Shown in pieces: positions 42,176 to 52,544 of a DNA stretch of 64,000 nt. Numbering within the stretch: the stretch's first letter is position 1; every line of letters starts with the position of its first letter. The position numbers were made by a program, and so were the translations under genes. Origin of the DNA: Chaenocephalus aceratus (Eukaryota > Chordata > Actinopteri > Perciformes > Channichthyidae); assembly GCA_023974075.1 (NCBI GenBank), contig CM043792.1, positions 9,343,456-9,407,455 of the forward strand, given 5' to 3'. The notes below the pieces were generated by a model. The model ran no database searches. It saw only the letters and a list, made by a program, of their open reading frames with translations, and was not told the origin of the DNA.

Positions 42176-42400
42176 TTGGCAGCATGTCCTTTACCCCCGC
42201 TCCTCAACGACGGCCACCAAAATCACCGTAGAGACACACGCACCATCTCCCCCGTCTTCATCACCGTGCCTATACGTCAACCACCTCCCCCCCCTGGCAG
42301 CATATCCTTTACCCCCGCCCTTCAACAACGGCCACCAAAATTACCAAAGCAGAGACGCGCACCATCTCCATCACCGTGCCCACGTCAACCACCTCCCCTC
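42176..42400 (+). repeat. proline-rich tandem duplication, about 118 bp
   Basis: GGCAGCATGTCCTTTACCCC at 42176 and GGCAGCATATCCTTTACCCC at 42295 each lead into CAACGGCCACCAAAAT-like and CGTCAACCACCTCCC blocks. In one frame it encodes P-rich peptide just before the LINE coding region; it may be a LINE 5' UTR or ORF1. Confidence 0.7.
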
Positions 42401-42579
42401 CCTTCAAGAAAGCATCTGCAGTTTCCGAAGCCTGATAAAGATGTGTGTGTACAAAACGCAACAAACTCTACTGATATGTGCCGGGTCCAGGCTCAAGGGC
42501 GTATGGCACTCTCAACTCTTTCCAGGACATGCCGGGGCCCTGCCTGCCTGTAGCTTTGCCGATATCTGTGTTGATAGGT

Positions 42580-43380
42580 AATAGATTAAGAGCGGTGAAT
42601 CATTTTAGAAACAGGAAGCGCTCAAACGTTTGTGTGAGTTTATCTAATTTAGCAGTGATTCCATGTCAGCCACAGCTTGTTACAAAACACCTGACTGATA
42701 GTGTGTTTAACAAACTTAAACTAGCTTTATTAAATGTCAGGTCTTTGGCAGGAAAAACATTTTTAATCAATGATTTTATCACTGAGCACAATCTCGATTT
42801 TATGTTTTTAACGGAAACTTGGATTGAACAAAATAACAGTGCAGCTGTTCTTATCGAATCAACCCCTCCCAACTTTAGTTTTATGAGTCAGGAAAGAATG
42901 CATAAGAAAGGAGGTGGAGTTGCTATTCTGTTCAATGATTCCCTTCAATGCAGGAAGACATTGTATGGAAACTTTGATTCTTTTGAATATGTGGCCCTTC
43001 AGCTGAAATGCTCCTCTCGAGCTCTGTTCCTAAATATCTATAGACCACCCAAATACTGTGCAAGCTTTTTTGATGACTTTACTGAACTGATGTCTATAGT
43101 GTGTATTGACTTTGACCGTCTAGTCATTGTTGGTGATTTTAACATCCATGTTGACAACCCCCAGGACAGAGGGGCTAAATAACTGTTTTGTGTTCTTGAT
43201 AGCTATGGACTGACTCAGCATGTGACGGAGCCCACGCACAATAAGGGGCACACTCTGGACTTAATTATCTCAAAGGGTCTGAATATCTCTAAGGTTGTGG
43301 TGACTGATGTTGTATTCTCTGATTATTCCTGTGTTTTATTTAAGAGATCTATTTCTGTTCACAAAAAACCACAAAGCGAT
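42580..43380 (+). pseudogene. LINE APE-type endonuclease
   Basis: LKLALLNVRSLAGKTFLIND, then DFMFLTETWIE (the catalytic Glu of the TETW motif), GGGVAIL, IYRPPKY and VIVGDFNIHVD form an almost complete APE domain. After GDFNIH the frame meets TAA (43180-43182) in AK*, continuing in frame as LDSYGLTQHVTEPTHNKGHT and LDLII, then decays. This enzyme nicks target DNA to prime reverse transcription. Confidence 0.8.
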
Positions 43381-43522
43381 ATTTAACTGAAAATACTAGG
43401 GAAATGATTACTCAGAATTTTTCTTCCACACTTGCTAATATCTCAGTAAATGAGCTAGTAGATCATTTTAATTCAAAAATAAAAATGTTATAGATGCAAT
43501 TGCTCTAACTAAGGTAAAGGAA

Positions 43523-44995
43523 GTGATTGGCAAGAAAATATCTCCATGGAGAAAGGCCATGACCGTGAGAACAGAAAAAAGAGAGTGTCGAAAAGCTGAA
43601 CGTAGGTGGCGAAAAACAAATCTCCAGGTTCACTTTGAAATCTATAAAGAGAGACTTGGCCTTTATAATTTTGAATTGAAAAACGCACGACAGTCTTTCT
43701 TCTCTGACATCATTACCAAAAACAAAAACAACGCACGTAACTTGTTTGCTACCGTCGACAGACTAACTAACCCCCCAGTGTCAGTAGCCTCTGAATTTAT
43801 ATCCACCAGGGCCTGCAATGCATTTGCCTCCTTCTGCACTGACAACATTCAGAAAATTAGACAAGCAGTCTCTGTATCAGGTACAGCAAATGTTTTGTCT
43901 CTGTGTCCACTTAAAATTAATTCAAATACCATGACACAATTCCATCAGATTAATGATAAAAACCTAGAGGACATTATTCAACTTCTGAAATCCTCCTCCT
44001 GCTGCCTTGATATTATTCCAACAGGATTTTTCAAAGATGTTTTTCGTTGCATGGCCTCAGATCTACTTCATATAGTAAACAAATCTCTTCACTCAGGTCT
44101 TTTCTCACAGGCCCTGAAAACTGCAGTCATTAAACCGCTCTTAAAAAAGAATAATCTAGATGCTTCAGTAATGAACAATTACAGGCCCATATCAAACCTG
44201 TCATTTCTATGTAAAATCATTGAAAAAGTTGTTTTTCAACAGTTGAGTAACTTCTTACATTTACATAACTGTTTCGATGTGTTCCAGTCAGGCTTTTGTC
44301 CAAACCACAGCAATGAGACTGCTCTTGTAAAGGTCTTTAATGACATCCACTTAAACACAGACAGTGGCAGAACTTCAGTGTTAGTATTATTAGATCTCAG
44401 TGCTGCGTTTGACACTGTTGACCACAGCATATTACTAGACCGACTGGAAAACTGGGTGGGACTTTCGGAAACAGTTCTAAATTGGTTTGAATCCTACCTA
44501 AAGGACAGAAAAAACGTTGTTTCTATAGGTAAATACACATCTGAGTTGACAAATATGACATGTGGGGTTCTTCAAGGCTCCATCTTGGGGCCTCTTCTCT
44601 TTAACATCTACATGCTACCACTGGCTCAGATAATGAAAAACAACAAAATAAGTTACCATAGCTATGCAGATGACACACAAATGTACGTAACAATTTCACC
44701 AGGAGACTATGCTCCAATTCAAACACTGAGTAAGTGCATTGAACAAATCAATGACTGGATGTGTCAGAACTTTCTCCAACAAAGATAAAACTGAGGTAAT
44801 GGTTTTTGGAGCCAAGTCAGAACGTATAAAAGTTAGCGCTGAGCTTCAGTCTGCAATGTTCAAAACAACAGATAAAGCCAGAAATCTAGGTGTAGTCATG
44901 GACTCTGACCTGAGTTTCAACAGTCACATTAAAACAGTTACTAAATCAGCCTACTATCACCTAAAGAATATATCTAGGATTAAAAGACTAATGTC
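43523..44995 (+). pseudogene. LINE reverse transcriptase
   Basis: 421 codons to 44788 with [53 protein letters not shown] (catalytic Asp), [13 protein letters not shown] and SYADDTQMY (the catalytic YADD). A frameshift near 44775 moves the reading to [16 protein letters not shown] and NLGVVMDSDLSFNSHIKTVT. The fingers-palm motifs are all present but the protein is split and has no end. L2 placement is by motif style. Confidence 0.85.
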
Positions 44996-45183
44996 TGATC
45001 TCTGGTCGCTGAAATGGGGAATTGAAATTGAAATTACGGGCCAAAAGTTGTATTTAAGTATTAAAAGTATGCATAGAACATCAAACCAACTGAGACCCGT
45101 CTGTCCGCCGCATCTACGCACTGTACAACACACACAGACACCTACACACTGTACCACACACACCTACAGCTGGAAAACAGCCT

Positions 45184-45580
45184 ATGTTGAGATTTCAGAT
45201 TTGGCGTAGAGCTGTTGAGGCATGGACCGGTGATATACAAGCGAAGTTTGGGGGACGATCGGACCAGCGACATCGTGTTTTATGGCAAGGGATGCGTTTC
45301 CATGGAAACAGCATATGGTGAGATCTCATATTTGGCTTAGAGCTGTTGAGGCATGGAGAGGTGATATACAAGGGAAGATTGGGGTAAGATTGGACCGTGT
45401 CCATTGGAGTTACAGCGACATCGTGTTTTATGGCGAGGGATGCGTTTCCATGGTAACACCACATTATGTAACATCAGATTTGACATAGAGCTGTTCAGGG
45501 CCAGTGTTTACCATCATGTGATGTTTGGTGGCGTTCTGAGCATGTTAGTTGGAGTTATGACATCATCGTGTTCCATGACA
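45184..45580. repeat. 130/151-bp tandem repeat, 2.5 units
   Basis: Units begin at 45184, 45314 and 45465. Shared blocks: TAGAGCTGTTGAGGCATGGA, GGTGATATACAAG, GCGACATCGTGTTTTATGGC and GGGATGCGTTTCCATGG. Unit 2 carries an extra GTGTCCATTGGAGTTAC; unit 3 is degenerate. Not recognised as a known repeat. Confidence 0.85.
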
Positions 45581-45980
45581 CAGGTGTTTATGTTTGAGCT
45601 TACAACGTTATGAAACACCTGTGCTTGAGCCCAGAGATCAAAGGTTTCCATGGTGATGTGCAGTAATCAGAGCCTTTCCATTGTTCTGAATGAGAGATAA
45701 ACCTCTTACATGTGAACGTTTTGTTGAAGAACCGTAGCAGATATCGGTGAAATGTCAACATGTGCAGCATGTCAGGACCCTAACGAGCGTCTGAATCTGC
45801 TTTTTCTGTACTTTGGGGTCAATAATGACATTTTATAATAAATAATAATTTGGCAGATTAACTAAAGGTGTGCGGCTGCTGCTGTGATGAAAGATTAGCC
45901 GGAGTATACAATGGGACTTAATGGAGACATGTTGAAAGTTTTTGTCACTTCATGCGCTGTTGGAGCACCACCCAGTGGCG
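45581..45980. other. no recognisable feature
   Basis: Mixed sequence, no supported gene. Confidence 0.45.
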
Positions 45981-46696
45981 TGGTTGAAGGTTCGAGTAGT
46001 CTTTTCAAGGAAAGGACTCGAACACCGAGTTATGAGATAAGCAATAAGCTGAGTTTAATGGTAAAAGCAACAATACAAAATACAGAGTACTCTGCAACAG
46101 TACAAAATACAGAGTACTCCGGGCTGAATTCTACTACTGTGTGATAGACGTATCAGGACAGTCAGTCAGAAGACAGCGCCGAGTATGAACATTGGAACAG
46201 CTTACATACAAATTCTGTGGGAGGAGTTGTGTAGGTTGCTCCTCCCTAGCTATTTGTTATTGGCGATTTCACTTCTGGGCGAGCCCTAGACAGTGAGTTG
46301 GTAGTTCTCCATTGGCCGGTTTCACTTCTGGGCGAACCCTAGGCAATGAGTCAGCAGCCGTTGACTCCGTCTGGTTCGCCCCATCTTCTTACATTAGCTA
46401 ACACACAATATCACATGTTCTGCCTCTCTGAAAGCTATACTTGTATATGTTTAAACGTCATCGTCTCATGATTCCTTGAATCCTTACGATTAGTTAACTA
46501 ACAAAGGTTAACTGTTCTTATACCCTAAGGCCTTCTCTGAACTTCCTCCAACCTAACAAAGGTCAACTGTTCCCATACCCTAAGGCCTTCTCTGAACTTC
46601 CTCCAACCCCGAAGCCAGCCCACTCAAAATGAATACAGCCATTGACAATTCAGAACGACCACCGTCCCTCCAACCGTGCGACCCAACTCAGTAACA
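45981..46696 (-). repeat. possible solo LTR
   Basis: On the minus strand it could run from TGTTACTGAGTTGGGTCGC to CCTTCAACCA (TG...CA, about 716 bp), with ATTAAACTCAGCTTATTGC as a possible poly(A) region. There is no second LTR, no internal sequence and no target duplication, so this is tentative. It contains a 28-bp (TACAAAATACAGAGTACTC, 46075) and a 55-bp tandem duplication. Confidence 0.3.
46501..46610. repeat. 55-bp tandem duplication
   Basis: ACAAAGGTTAACTGTTCTTA at 46501 recurs as ACAAAGGTCAACTGTTCCCA at 46556, each followed by TACCCTAAGGCCTTCTCTGA. Confidence 0.9.
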
Positions 46697-46739
46697 CACA
46701 TCCTATATATCAGGTGACATTAAAATGAATATACCAGAA

Positions 46740-47359
46740 ATACGCTGTATTAAACTTTCTGCTATAACACGTTACTTTGTTGAACGTTTTTGTCACTTCA
46801 TGCCCTCAAGAGGCATTTTGTTTAATTATTTTGCTTAATTTTTAAATGTTCAAGCTACGAGATGTTTTCCTACGTTTCTCATGAAAAATGATGTCCAAGA
46901 AGTGTAGGGTTTGGGAATTATGGCAGGTTTAAAAAAAAAAAATGAAGGCGGATTTCAAGCACTCTAAGCTTGAAATCCGAGCTGCGCAATGCACACTAAT
47001 GTTCAAATCTGAAGGAGGCCTCTTTACCAAGGTCTGAACAATGTTTAATATTTCTAATAGTATGAATCTGATTTAAAAGTGGTTTAATATGAATAATGTC
47101 GGAAAGATGAACATTTTAAAGTTGGAATGAGGTTTCTGAATATTTTTCAAGTCTGAAGAGTTTCTCCATTGACTTCCATGTTAAAAATCTGATGAATTAT
47201 GGGATATATCTCGGGAGCTGAACGTTTTGATGTTTGAACGGAGTTTCTGCGATGTGGAATGTGGGAGAAGAAGACGGACAAAATAACCGGGCGGAATAAT
47301 AACAAAGAATTTCGTGCGCAGAAGAACAAGTAGCTGGAATGCTGTATCAGCATTCCCAC
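46740..47359. other. gene-free; hairpins and short repeats
   Basis: GCGGATTTCAAGC..GCTTGAAATCCG (46949-46981) forms a hairpin and GGAATGCTGTATCAGCATTCC (47336-47356) another; the latter follows CGTGCGCAGAAGAACAAGTA and could be a Helitron-like 3' hairpin, unproven. Confidence 0.4.
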
Positions 47360-47614
47360 TAAATTATGAAAAAAACTGCATAGTATAGTATGTTGAAAAT
47401 ATATCAAAAAAAGACATAGTATAGTAGTATGTCTAATCTTGCTAAAATAACTAGATAGTATAGTATGAAAAACTTTATAACATAAGCCTAAAATAGAAGA
47501 AAAATGACATAGCATAGATAGTATGTCGAGAATATCTGAAAAAATGACATTGTATAGTACTTCTAGAATATCTGAAAGAGAACATCATAGTATATTTGAA
47601 AAATGTCCGAAAAA
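47360..47614. repeat. degenerate ATAGTATG array, block 2
   Basis: CATAGTATAGTATGTTGAAAA, then GACATAGTATAGTAGTATGT and similar; interrupted by the DIRS element at 47615. Confidence 0.7.
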
Positions 47615-47651
47615 CTATAGGTTACTTACGTAACCCCAGCCCTCAGAGTAA

Positions 47652-47840
47652 CATGAAGTGAGATGTCTCACTATGGGATGCGCCTCATCACGGAGCAAAC
47701 AGAAGCATCAATCTCATTACGCCAATCCTGATTGGCTGGTGATCTTGACGTCAGCGTCAGGGGAAATCACCCCCTATAAGTAGCTTGCGCCACAACGCAT
47801 GCGTCATTCAAAATAAGCACCTCTTCTCGCTTCACCATAG
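47652..47840. repeat. DIRS left inverted terminal repeat
   Basis: Contains GATGCGCCTCATCACGGAGC, AACAGAAGCATCAATCTCAT, GGTGATCTTGACGTCAGCGT and GCCACAACGCATGCGTCATT; the right copy differs at few positions. Confidence 0.9.
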
Positions 47841-47856
47841 CAAGGAGGGCCGTCTG

Positions 47857-47954
47857 GTGAGACATCTCACTTCATGTTACTCTGAGTGCTGGGGTTACGT
47901 AAGTAACCTATAGTTCTCATTCATAACACTCCGTTCGATGTCTCACTATGGGAT
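47857..47954. other. DIRS internal complementary region
   Basis: Its first half (GTGAGACATCTCACTTCATG ... GGGGTTACGTAAGTAACCTA) is the reverse complement of the element's left tip (47615-47670). Its second half (TAGTTCTCATTCATAACACT ... GATGTCTCACTATGGGAT) is the reverse complement of the right tip (51050-51090). This is the hallmark template that lets DIRS elements rejoin their ends as a circle. Confidence 0.9.
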
Positions 47955-48012
47955 ATTGTAGCTCCCGTATTGCCAGACGAGCTTATCTCGAAAATCACCG
48001 ATCAACCAGAAT

Positions 48013-49250
48013 TTAACAGGTGGAGTCCCGACTCAACAAGGTGCCCAGCACTGCTCGGGCCATGTTTGGAGCGGAGACGTCTAGCCTGTAAAAGCGGACA
48101 AAAGTGAGCGGCGAAGACCAGCTTGCCGCTGCACAGATGTCTTGGATGGAAACACCCTTGAACAAAGCCCAGGATGTAGCCAGGCCCCGAGTCGAGTGAG
48201 CCCGCAGACCCGAAGGTGCTTGCAAATTCTGACTCGTATAGGCCAAAGCAATTGCCTCCACAATCCAGTGGGAGAGCCGTTGCTTAGTAACAGGCTTACC
48301 CGTGTGAGGTTTAGCCTAGGACACGAAGAGTTGGTCATTAAGACGAAGCTCTTTTGATCTGTCCATATATGTGTGTAAAGCCCGGACTGGACACAACAGA
48401 TCCTGCTGCTGCTCCCCGGAGGAAACCAGCGGCGGAGGAAATGCCTCAATGTCAATTGGGGTACACGAACCAACCACCTTTGGTGTAAAGGCAGGGTTGG
48501 GTTTCAACAACACTCTCGTTTGTCCTGGGGCGAACTGAGTGCATGAGGGATGTACAGACAGTGCATGGATATCGCTGACCCGTTTAGCGGATGCCAGGGC
48601 CAGTAACAGCACTGTCTTGAGTGACAGATGTTTCATGTCAGCTCCTTCCAGGGGTTCAAATGGGGTCATTTTGAGCCCATTTAAAACCACTGCCAGGTCC
48701 CATAAGGGCACCAGCGACCTGGAGACAGGGAGGAGCCTGCGAGCTCCCTTCATAAAACGGCAAACCAAAGGATGTTGGCTAGCCGTCTTACCCTCAAAGC
48801 CCACATGGTATGCAGCAATAGCAGCCAGGTACACCTTGATCGTGGAGAAAGCTCTGTGTTTATCGATCAAGTCCTGTAGAAATGATAAAATCACCCCGAC
48901 AGGACATTGAAAAGAGATGTGTCCTTCTTGAAGGCACCACTCCTCAAACACCCTCCACTTACAGTCGTAAAGAGACCTGGTGGAGGAAGCTCTCGCACTC
49001 TGAATAGTGTTTATCACCTTCTGAGGGAGTCCCACTGTATTCAGATTGTACCACTCACGGGTCAGGCCCATAGTGCCCCGCGCTCTGGGCGTGGGTGAAG
49101 GATCGCCCCCCCCGCCTGAGACCATCTGTCCCTGCGTGGTGGGGGCTGCCATGGCTGCCCGCACAACAGCTGATATATCTCCGCCAGCCCGTACGTTGCG
49201 GGCTAGGGCGGACACATCAGAGTAAGTGTGTGGCGTTGCTCCTTCACTCT
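48013..49250 (-). pseudogene. DIRS tyrosine recombinase, one in-frame stop
   Basis: An N-terminal SAM-like region (RSLYDCKWRVFEEWCLQEGH) leads to the catalytic domain: SAKRVSDIHALSV gives the first Arg, LRAHSTRGLATSWA the HxxR pair, and TFVRFYRLDV the nucleophilic Tyr. All key residues are present. The frame is broken once, by TAG at 48316-48318 after NDQLFVS; frame and similarity continue unchanged to 48013. The enzyme integrates the circular DNA intermediate in DIRS elements. The ORF opens further upstream (to 49896) only because the overlapping RNase H region stays open in this frame. Confidence 0.85.
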
Positions 49251-49391
49251 GGCCAGAGTTGGGGGTAACAGAGCCAGGGGTGGGAACGCGTACAGAGCAC
49301 CCGGAGGTCAATCGTGTACGAGTGCGTCCCCGCCTAACAGTGCGTTTAAATCGTGCATTAAAGAGAACAGCTGTCATTGAGCATTTTTTCT

Positions 49392-49830
49392 TTATGCGAA
49401 CAGATTTAACGCGGCTCCGCCGTAACGCACCCACAGCGGACTCACGATCCTTGGATGAGGAGTCCAGTCTGCATAGAGTGGTGCACCTCTGGACAGTAAT
49501 TCTGTCCCGAGGTGCATCACTCCCGGTACCTGTGTCGCTCTCAGAGAGAGGAGACGTCTGCCGCTCCAAGGGATCAGTTTGTGAGCCAGTGAGAGGGGAC
49601 CACGCAACCTCCCTTGGCGGTTCATACACGATATCGTGTTGTCTGTCCTCACGAGGACATGGTGTCCTCTGAGAGAAGGCAGGAAGCGTTTTAGGGTGGG
49701 GAACACCGCTAAAAGCTCTGGGTAATTTACGTGCGCCCGCTGGAGGTCTCTGCTCTAGAGACCTCTCACCGGGCGACCTTCGTAAATACCCTATCAGCCT
49801 GTCTGACATGCGTCCGTGGTGACCACCTTC
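49392..49830 (-). pseudogene. DIRS RNase H and linker
   Basis: In a second frame overlapping the recombinase ORF, the minus strand reads VVTTDACQTG, a stop, then HHVLVRTDNTISCMNRQG, LLSLRATQVPGVMHLGTELL and SRGAPLYADW. This is the RNase H domain of DIRS pol (TDA and RTDNT carry catalytic aspartates). In-frame stops near 49800 and 49755 kill it. The reverse transcriptase that should precede it is deleted. Confidence 0.8.
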
Positions 49831-50064
49831 CGTGAAAGGACAGCACCCGTAGGCGCGTCCCGCACTAGAAAAGTCGGGTGTAGTGCCACTACGCATTACA
49901 TAATAACCAATACTCTCCGCACGCCGTGGCGCGCAGGGTTTAGTTTTATTATGAGCCCTATGTTGAGCGGGTGCTTTACGAGGACATTTGTCTGCGTAAT
50001 CTGACTCTGCTCGGCGGGCATTATAGATAAAACCCTTCTTTCTAGGAGAGAGAGGGCCTCTCTC

Positions 50065-50322
50065 CTAGAACCGTGGAACCGCTACCAGCAGTTCCATGGG
50101 CGGCATGCAGAGCAGGCCGAGCTTCTCCATTCCGTCACAGTCTAGGGAGGAGGCACCCTGGATTGGGACCTTGTTGCTGAAGGGCCGGTCTCTCCACGAG
50201 ACCGACACCTTATCCAACATCTCCGGGAAGACCGGAAGGAGTTGTCTCTTTTTCCCCGCTGCTTGGGGAAGATGTTTTCCCTCGTAGCGGGACCTGGAGG
50301 TCTCCTTGGCCATTTCGGCCAA
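50065..50322 (-). pseudogene. DIRS gag fragment
   Basis: LLPVFPEMLDKVSVSWRDRP, then FSNKVPIQGASSLDCDGMEK and MPPME resemble the C-terminal half of fish DIRS gag-like ORF1. It starts and stops without the rest of ORF1. 50323-50894 between it and the terminal repeat is GC-rich and probably 5' leader and ORF1 start in decayed form. Confidence 0.5.
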
Positions 50323-50894
50323 GGAGGCAGGACGAACAGACCTGGTGTGTGTCTGTGCCCGATATCTTCAACCCGCAGCCGCAGAGTCGAGCCACCGAGT
50401 CGAGCCACCGAGTCCCTGACTCCTCTGGTGTGAGGGAGAGGGGCGTCCATCTTGGCCGCCTCGTGGCGTGGAGAGGGCCCGCTCTCGACAGGTGGGACGG
50501 GAGAAAAGATAAAACCACCTTGTCCTTAATCCGGAGAAAAGGACAGTGTGGGTCTTTTATTCCCGGAGAATACTGACTGGTGTGGCAGTATGCTCCTTTT
50601 TAATCCTTTTCCCCTCCGTGGAGGAGAGAAAAGAAAAAAAAAACTTCCTCGCTACCGTGGTGTCGGTAGAGAGGGAGCGAGCTAGCAACAGGTGTGCTGC
50701 TAGCTTAAAAAAATCTGACCTACCTTACTTTCCGGGGAAGAGAAGGGCGAGGTCGATTTTAATACTAACTGGCGTTAGTACTACCGTCTTCCTGCGAAGC
50801 AGAAGGAGTAGCCGGCGAGCGCCCGTCGACCGAAATGGGTATTTGGGTTCAGTCTGTGGACCGTGAAGCTTGCCCGGCTACTGTAGAGATGTGC

Positions 50895-51073
50895 TCTGAA
50901 GCGAGAAGAGGTGTTTGAATGACGCATGCGTTGTGGCGCAAGCTACTTATTGGGGGTGATTTCCCCTGACGCTGACGTCAAGATCACCAGCCAATCAGGA
51001 TTGGCGTAATGAGATTGATGCTTCTGTTTGCTCCGCGATGAGGCGCATCCCATAGTGAGACATCGAACGGAGT
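50895..51073. repeat. DIRS right inverted terminal repeat
   Basis: Mirror of 47652-47840, ending CCCATAGTGAGACATC; the outermost 17 bases to 51090 differ from the left tip and are represented in the internal complementary region. Confidence 0.9.
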
Positions 51074-51090
51074 GTTATGAATGAGAACTA

Positions 51091-51420
51091 CATAGCATCT
51101 AAAAAATTTCAGAAAAACAACATGTCGGAAAACAAATGTTTATAATAGTATGTAAAAAACATAGCATAATATGTTGAATATAATCACAAAAATATAGTTT
51201 AACAATAAAACAGTATGTTGACACACACAAATAGGCCCTGTTTATTATGTCATAAAAAAGGCAAGTTGAAAATCTCAGTAAAAAACAACATTGTATAGTA
51301 TTTCTTGAATATAAGAACAAATATATAGTATTTCATGTCAATGATAAATCATAAATGACAAAAATATGAGTAAAAAAAAGCGAAGTCCGTTAAGAAATAT
51401 TTGGAGAAACAGCATATTTT
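51091..51420. repeat. degenerate ATAGTATG array, block 3
   Basis: CATAGCATCTAAAAAATTTC, AACATGTCGGAAAAC and AATAGTATGTAAAAAACATA continue the array cut by the DIRS insertion. Confidence 0.65.
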
Positions 51421-51611
51421 AACATCAGAAAAAAAAGTTTTACACTTCATCATTGCAGCCATCAATTTGTATTAGGTTCCTTAGAGCGACACTCATTCTT
51501 CTGCGTTTGGGGTACTGTACAAACTGCTTATTAACAGAATGTCGTATAGAATCAGAACAAGTGTTAAGCTGCTTCAACTTTCATATATACCAAGCTTGAA
51601 CCAGGTGATCC

Positions 51612-52518
51612 CTAAAGGCCCTGTCACACTGTCCCGAAATTGACACACGATAAAGGAAATGTTCAAATTCGGCTCTGATCGTAGCAACATCGGGCCATTC
51701 GTGAGGGCATCTAAGCCATCGTATGACCGCCGGTGGAGTTTCTCAGGTTCCGGCAGCAACTTCGTGAGCGGCAACTTCGTAAGGCACTCGTGAGGGCATC
51801 TTGTCAAATCGTGTCATCTTCGTGTTATCATCGGTGCATTCGCCCTCACTCTGATCGGGGCGAATGCCCAATGGCACCGAGGATAACAAGATGCCCTCAC
51901 GATGGCCTTACAAAGGGCAAAATTGACACACGAATTCAACACGAAAATGAACCTCTGCAAGGTCCTTCGGCTATTTTTTGGCATGCCAAAGATTTTGCCA
52001 CCGCTCACGAAGTTGCTGCCGGAGCCTGAGAAACTCCACCAGTGGTCATACGATGGCTTAAGATGCCCTCACGAATGGCCCGATGTTGCTACAATCACAG
52101 CCGAATTTGAACATTTCCTTTATCGTGTGTCCATCTGGTTGTTTTATTGCACAACAAAATCATGTAAATATATTATGTAAATAACCCAATTTGTGTTCTG
52201 TGAAACTAAAAAGGATATAATATATTATTTTGAAGGAGAGTTGACAGGAAGTTGTTGTTGCTATGGAAACAACATTACGGAGAAAACGTAATATTTTCTA
52301 CATATAAAGACGGATAAAGTAAAGAACAAAGTCTGAAGATATAGTATCATAGTACTGTAACATAATTGTTTTTGGTACTTTCGTTGCAGTTGTATGTCTT
52401 AAATGTAATGTAAATGTTGCCTTCGTGTGTGGTTCGGGGCCATCTTCGTGCGAAATTCACAATTCCATATTCGTGTGTCCATCGGGTGTCAATTTCGGGA
52501 CAGTGTGACAGGGGCTTT
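51612..52518. mobile_element. MITE with nested inverted repeats (AGGCCCTGTCACACTG)
   Basis: Ends TAAAGGCCCTGTCACACTG and, on the minus strand, TAAAGCCCCTGTCACACTG, both going on to TCCCGAAATTGACAC. A second, longer inverted repeat of about 125 bp lies inside (51636-51765 against 52004-52130), with GATAAAGGAAATGTTCAAAT and its complement. Two fold-backs of different span suggest a composite. No coding. PIF/Harbinger-like by appearance. Confidence 0.75.
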
Positions 52519-52544
52519 ACTGTTAGACAATTAGTCTTGGCACT

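Larger units (their letters stand above)
42478..44995 (+). mobile_element. L2-like LINE, 3' truncated, ORF2 with several lesions
   Basis: Endonuclease and reverse transcriptase run in order on the plus strand. The coding sequence is broken by a stop at 43180-43182, frameshifts between 43380 and 43523, and another near 44775. It ends after KNISRIKRLMS at about 44995, so the C-terminus, 3' UTR and tail are absent, unusual for LINEs, which normally lose their 5' end. A later deletion or rearrangement is implied. Confidence 0.8.
47615..51090 (-). mobile_element. DIRS-type retrotransposon, internally deleted
   Basis: Inverted terminal repeats (47652-47840 and 50895-51073) begin GATGTCTCACTATGGGATGC on the left and the mirror on the right, about 180 bp at very high identity. 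An internal complementary region lies at 47857-47954. On the minus strand come gag remnant, RNase H, then tyrosine recombinase, the DIRS order. Reverse transcriptase is missing, so at 3.5 kb it is shorter than the roughly 6 kb usual for the family. No target duplication is expected for recombinase-mediated insertion, and none is seen. Confidence 0.9.

Noticed and set aside
47336..47356. Helitron 3' terminator
   Set aside because: A hairpin alone is not enough; no CTRR end or helicase sequence was found.
49226..49672. 148-residue plus-strand ORF in the DIRS element
   Set aside because: Antisense shadow of the recombinase/RNase H overlap.
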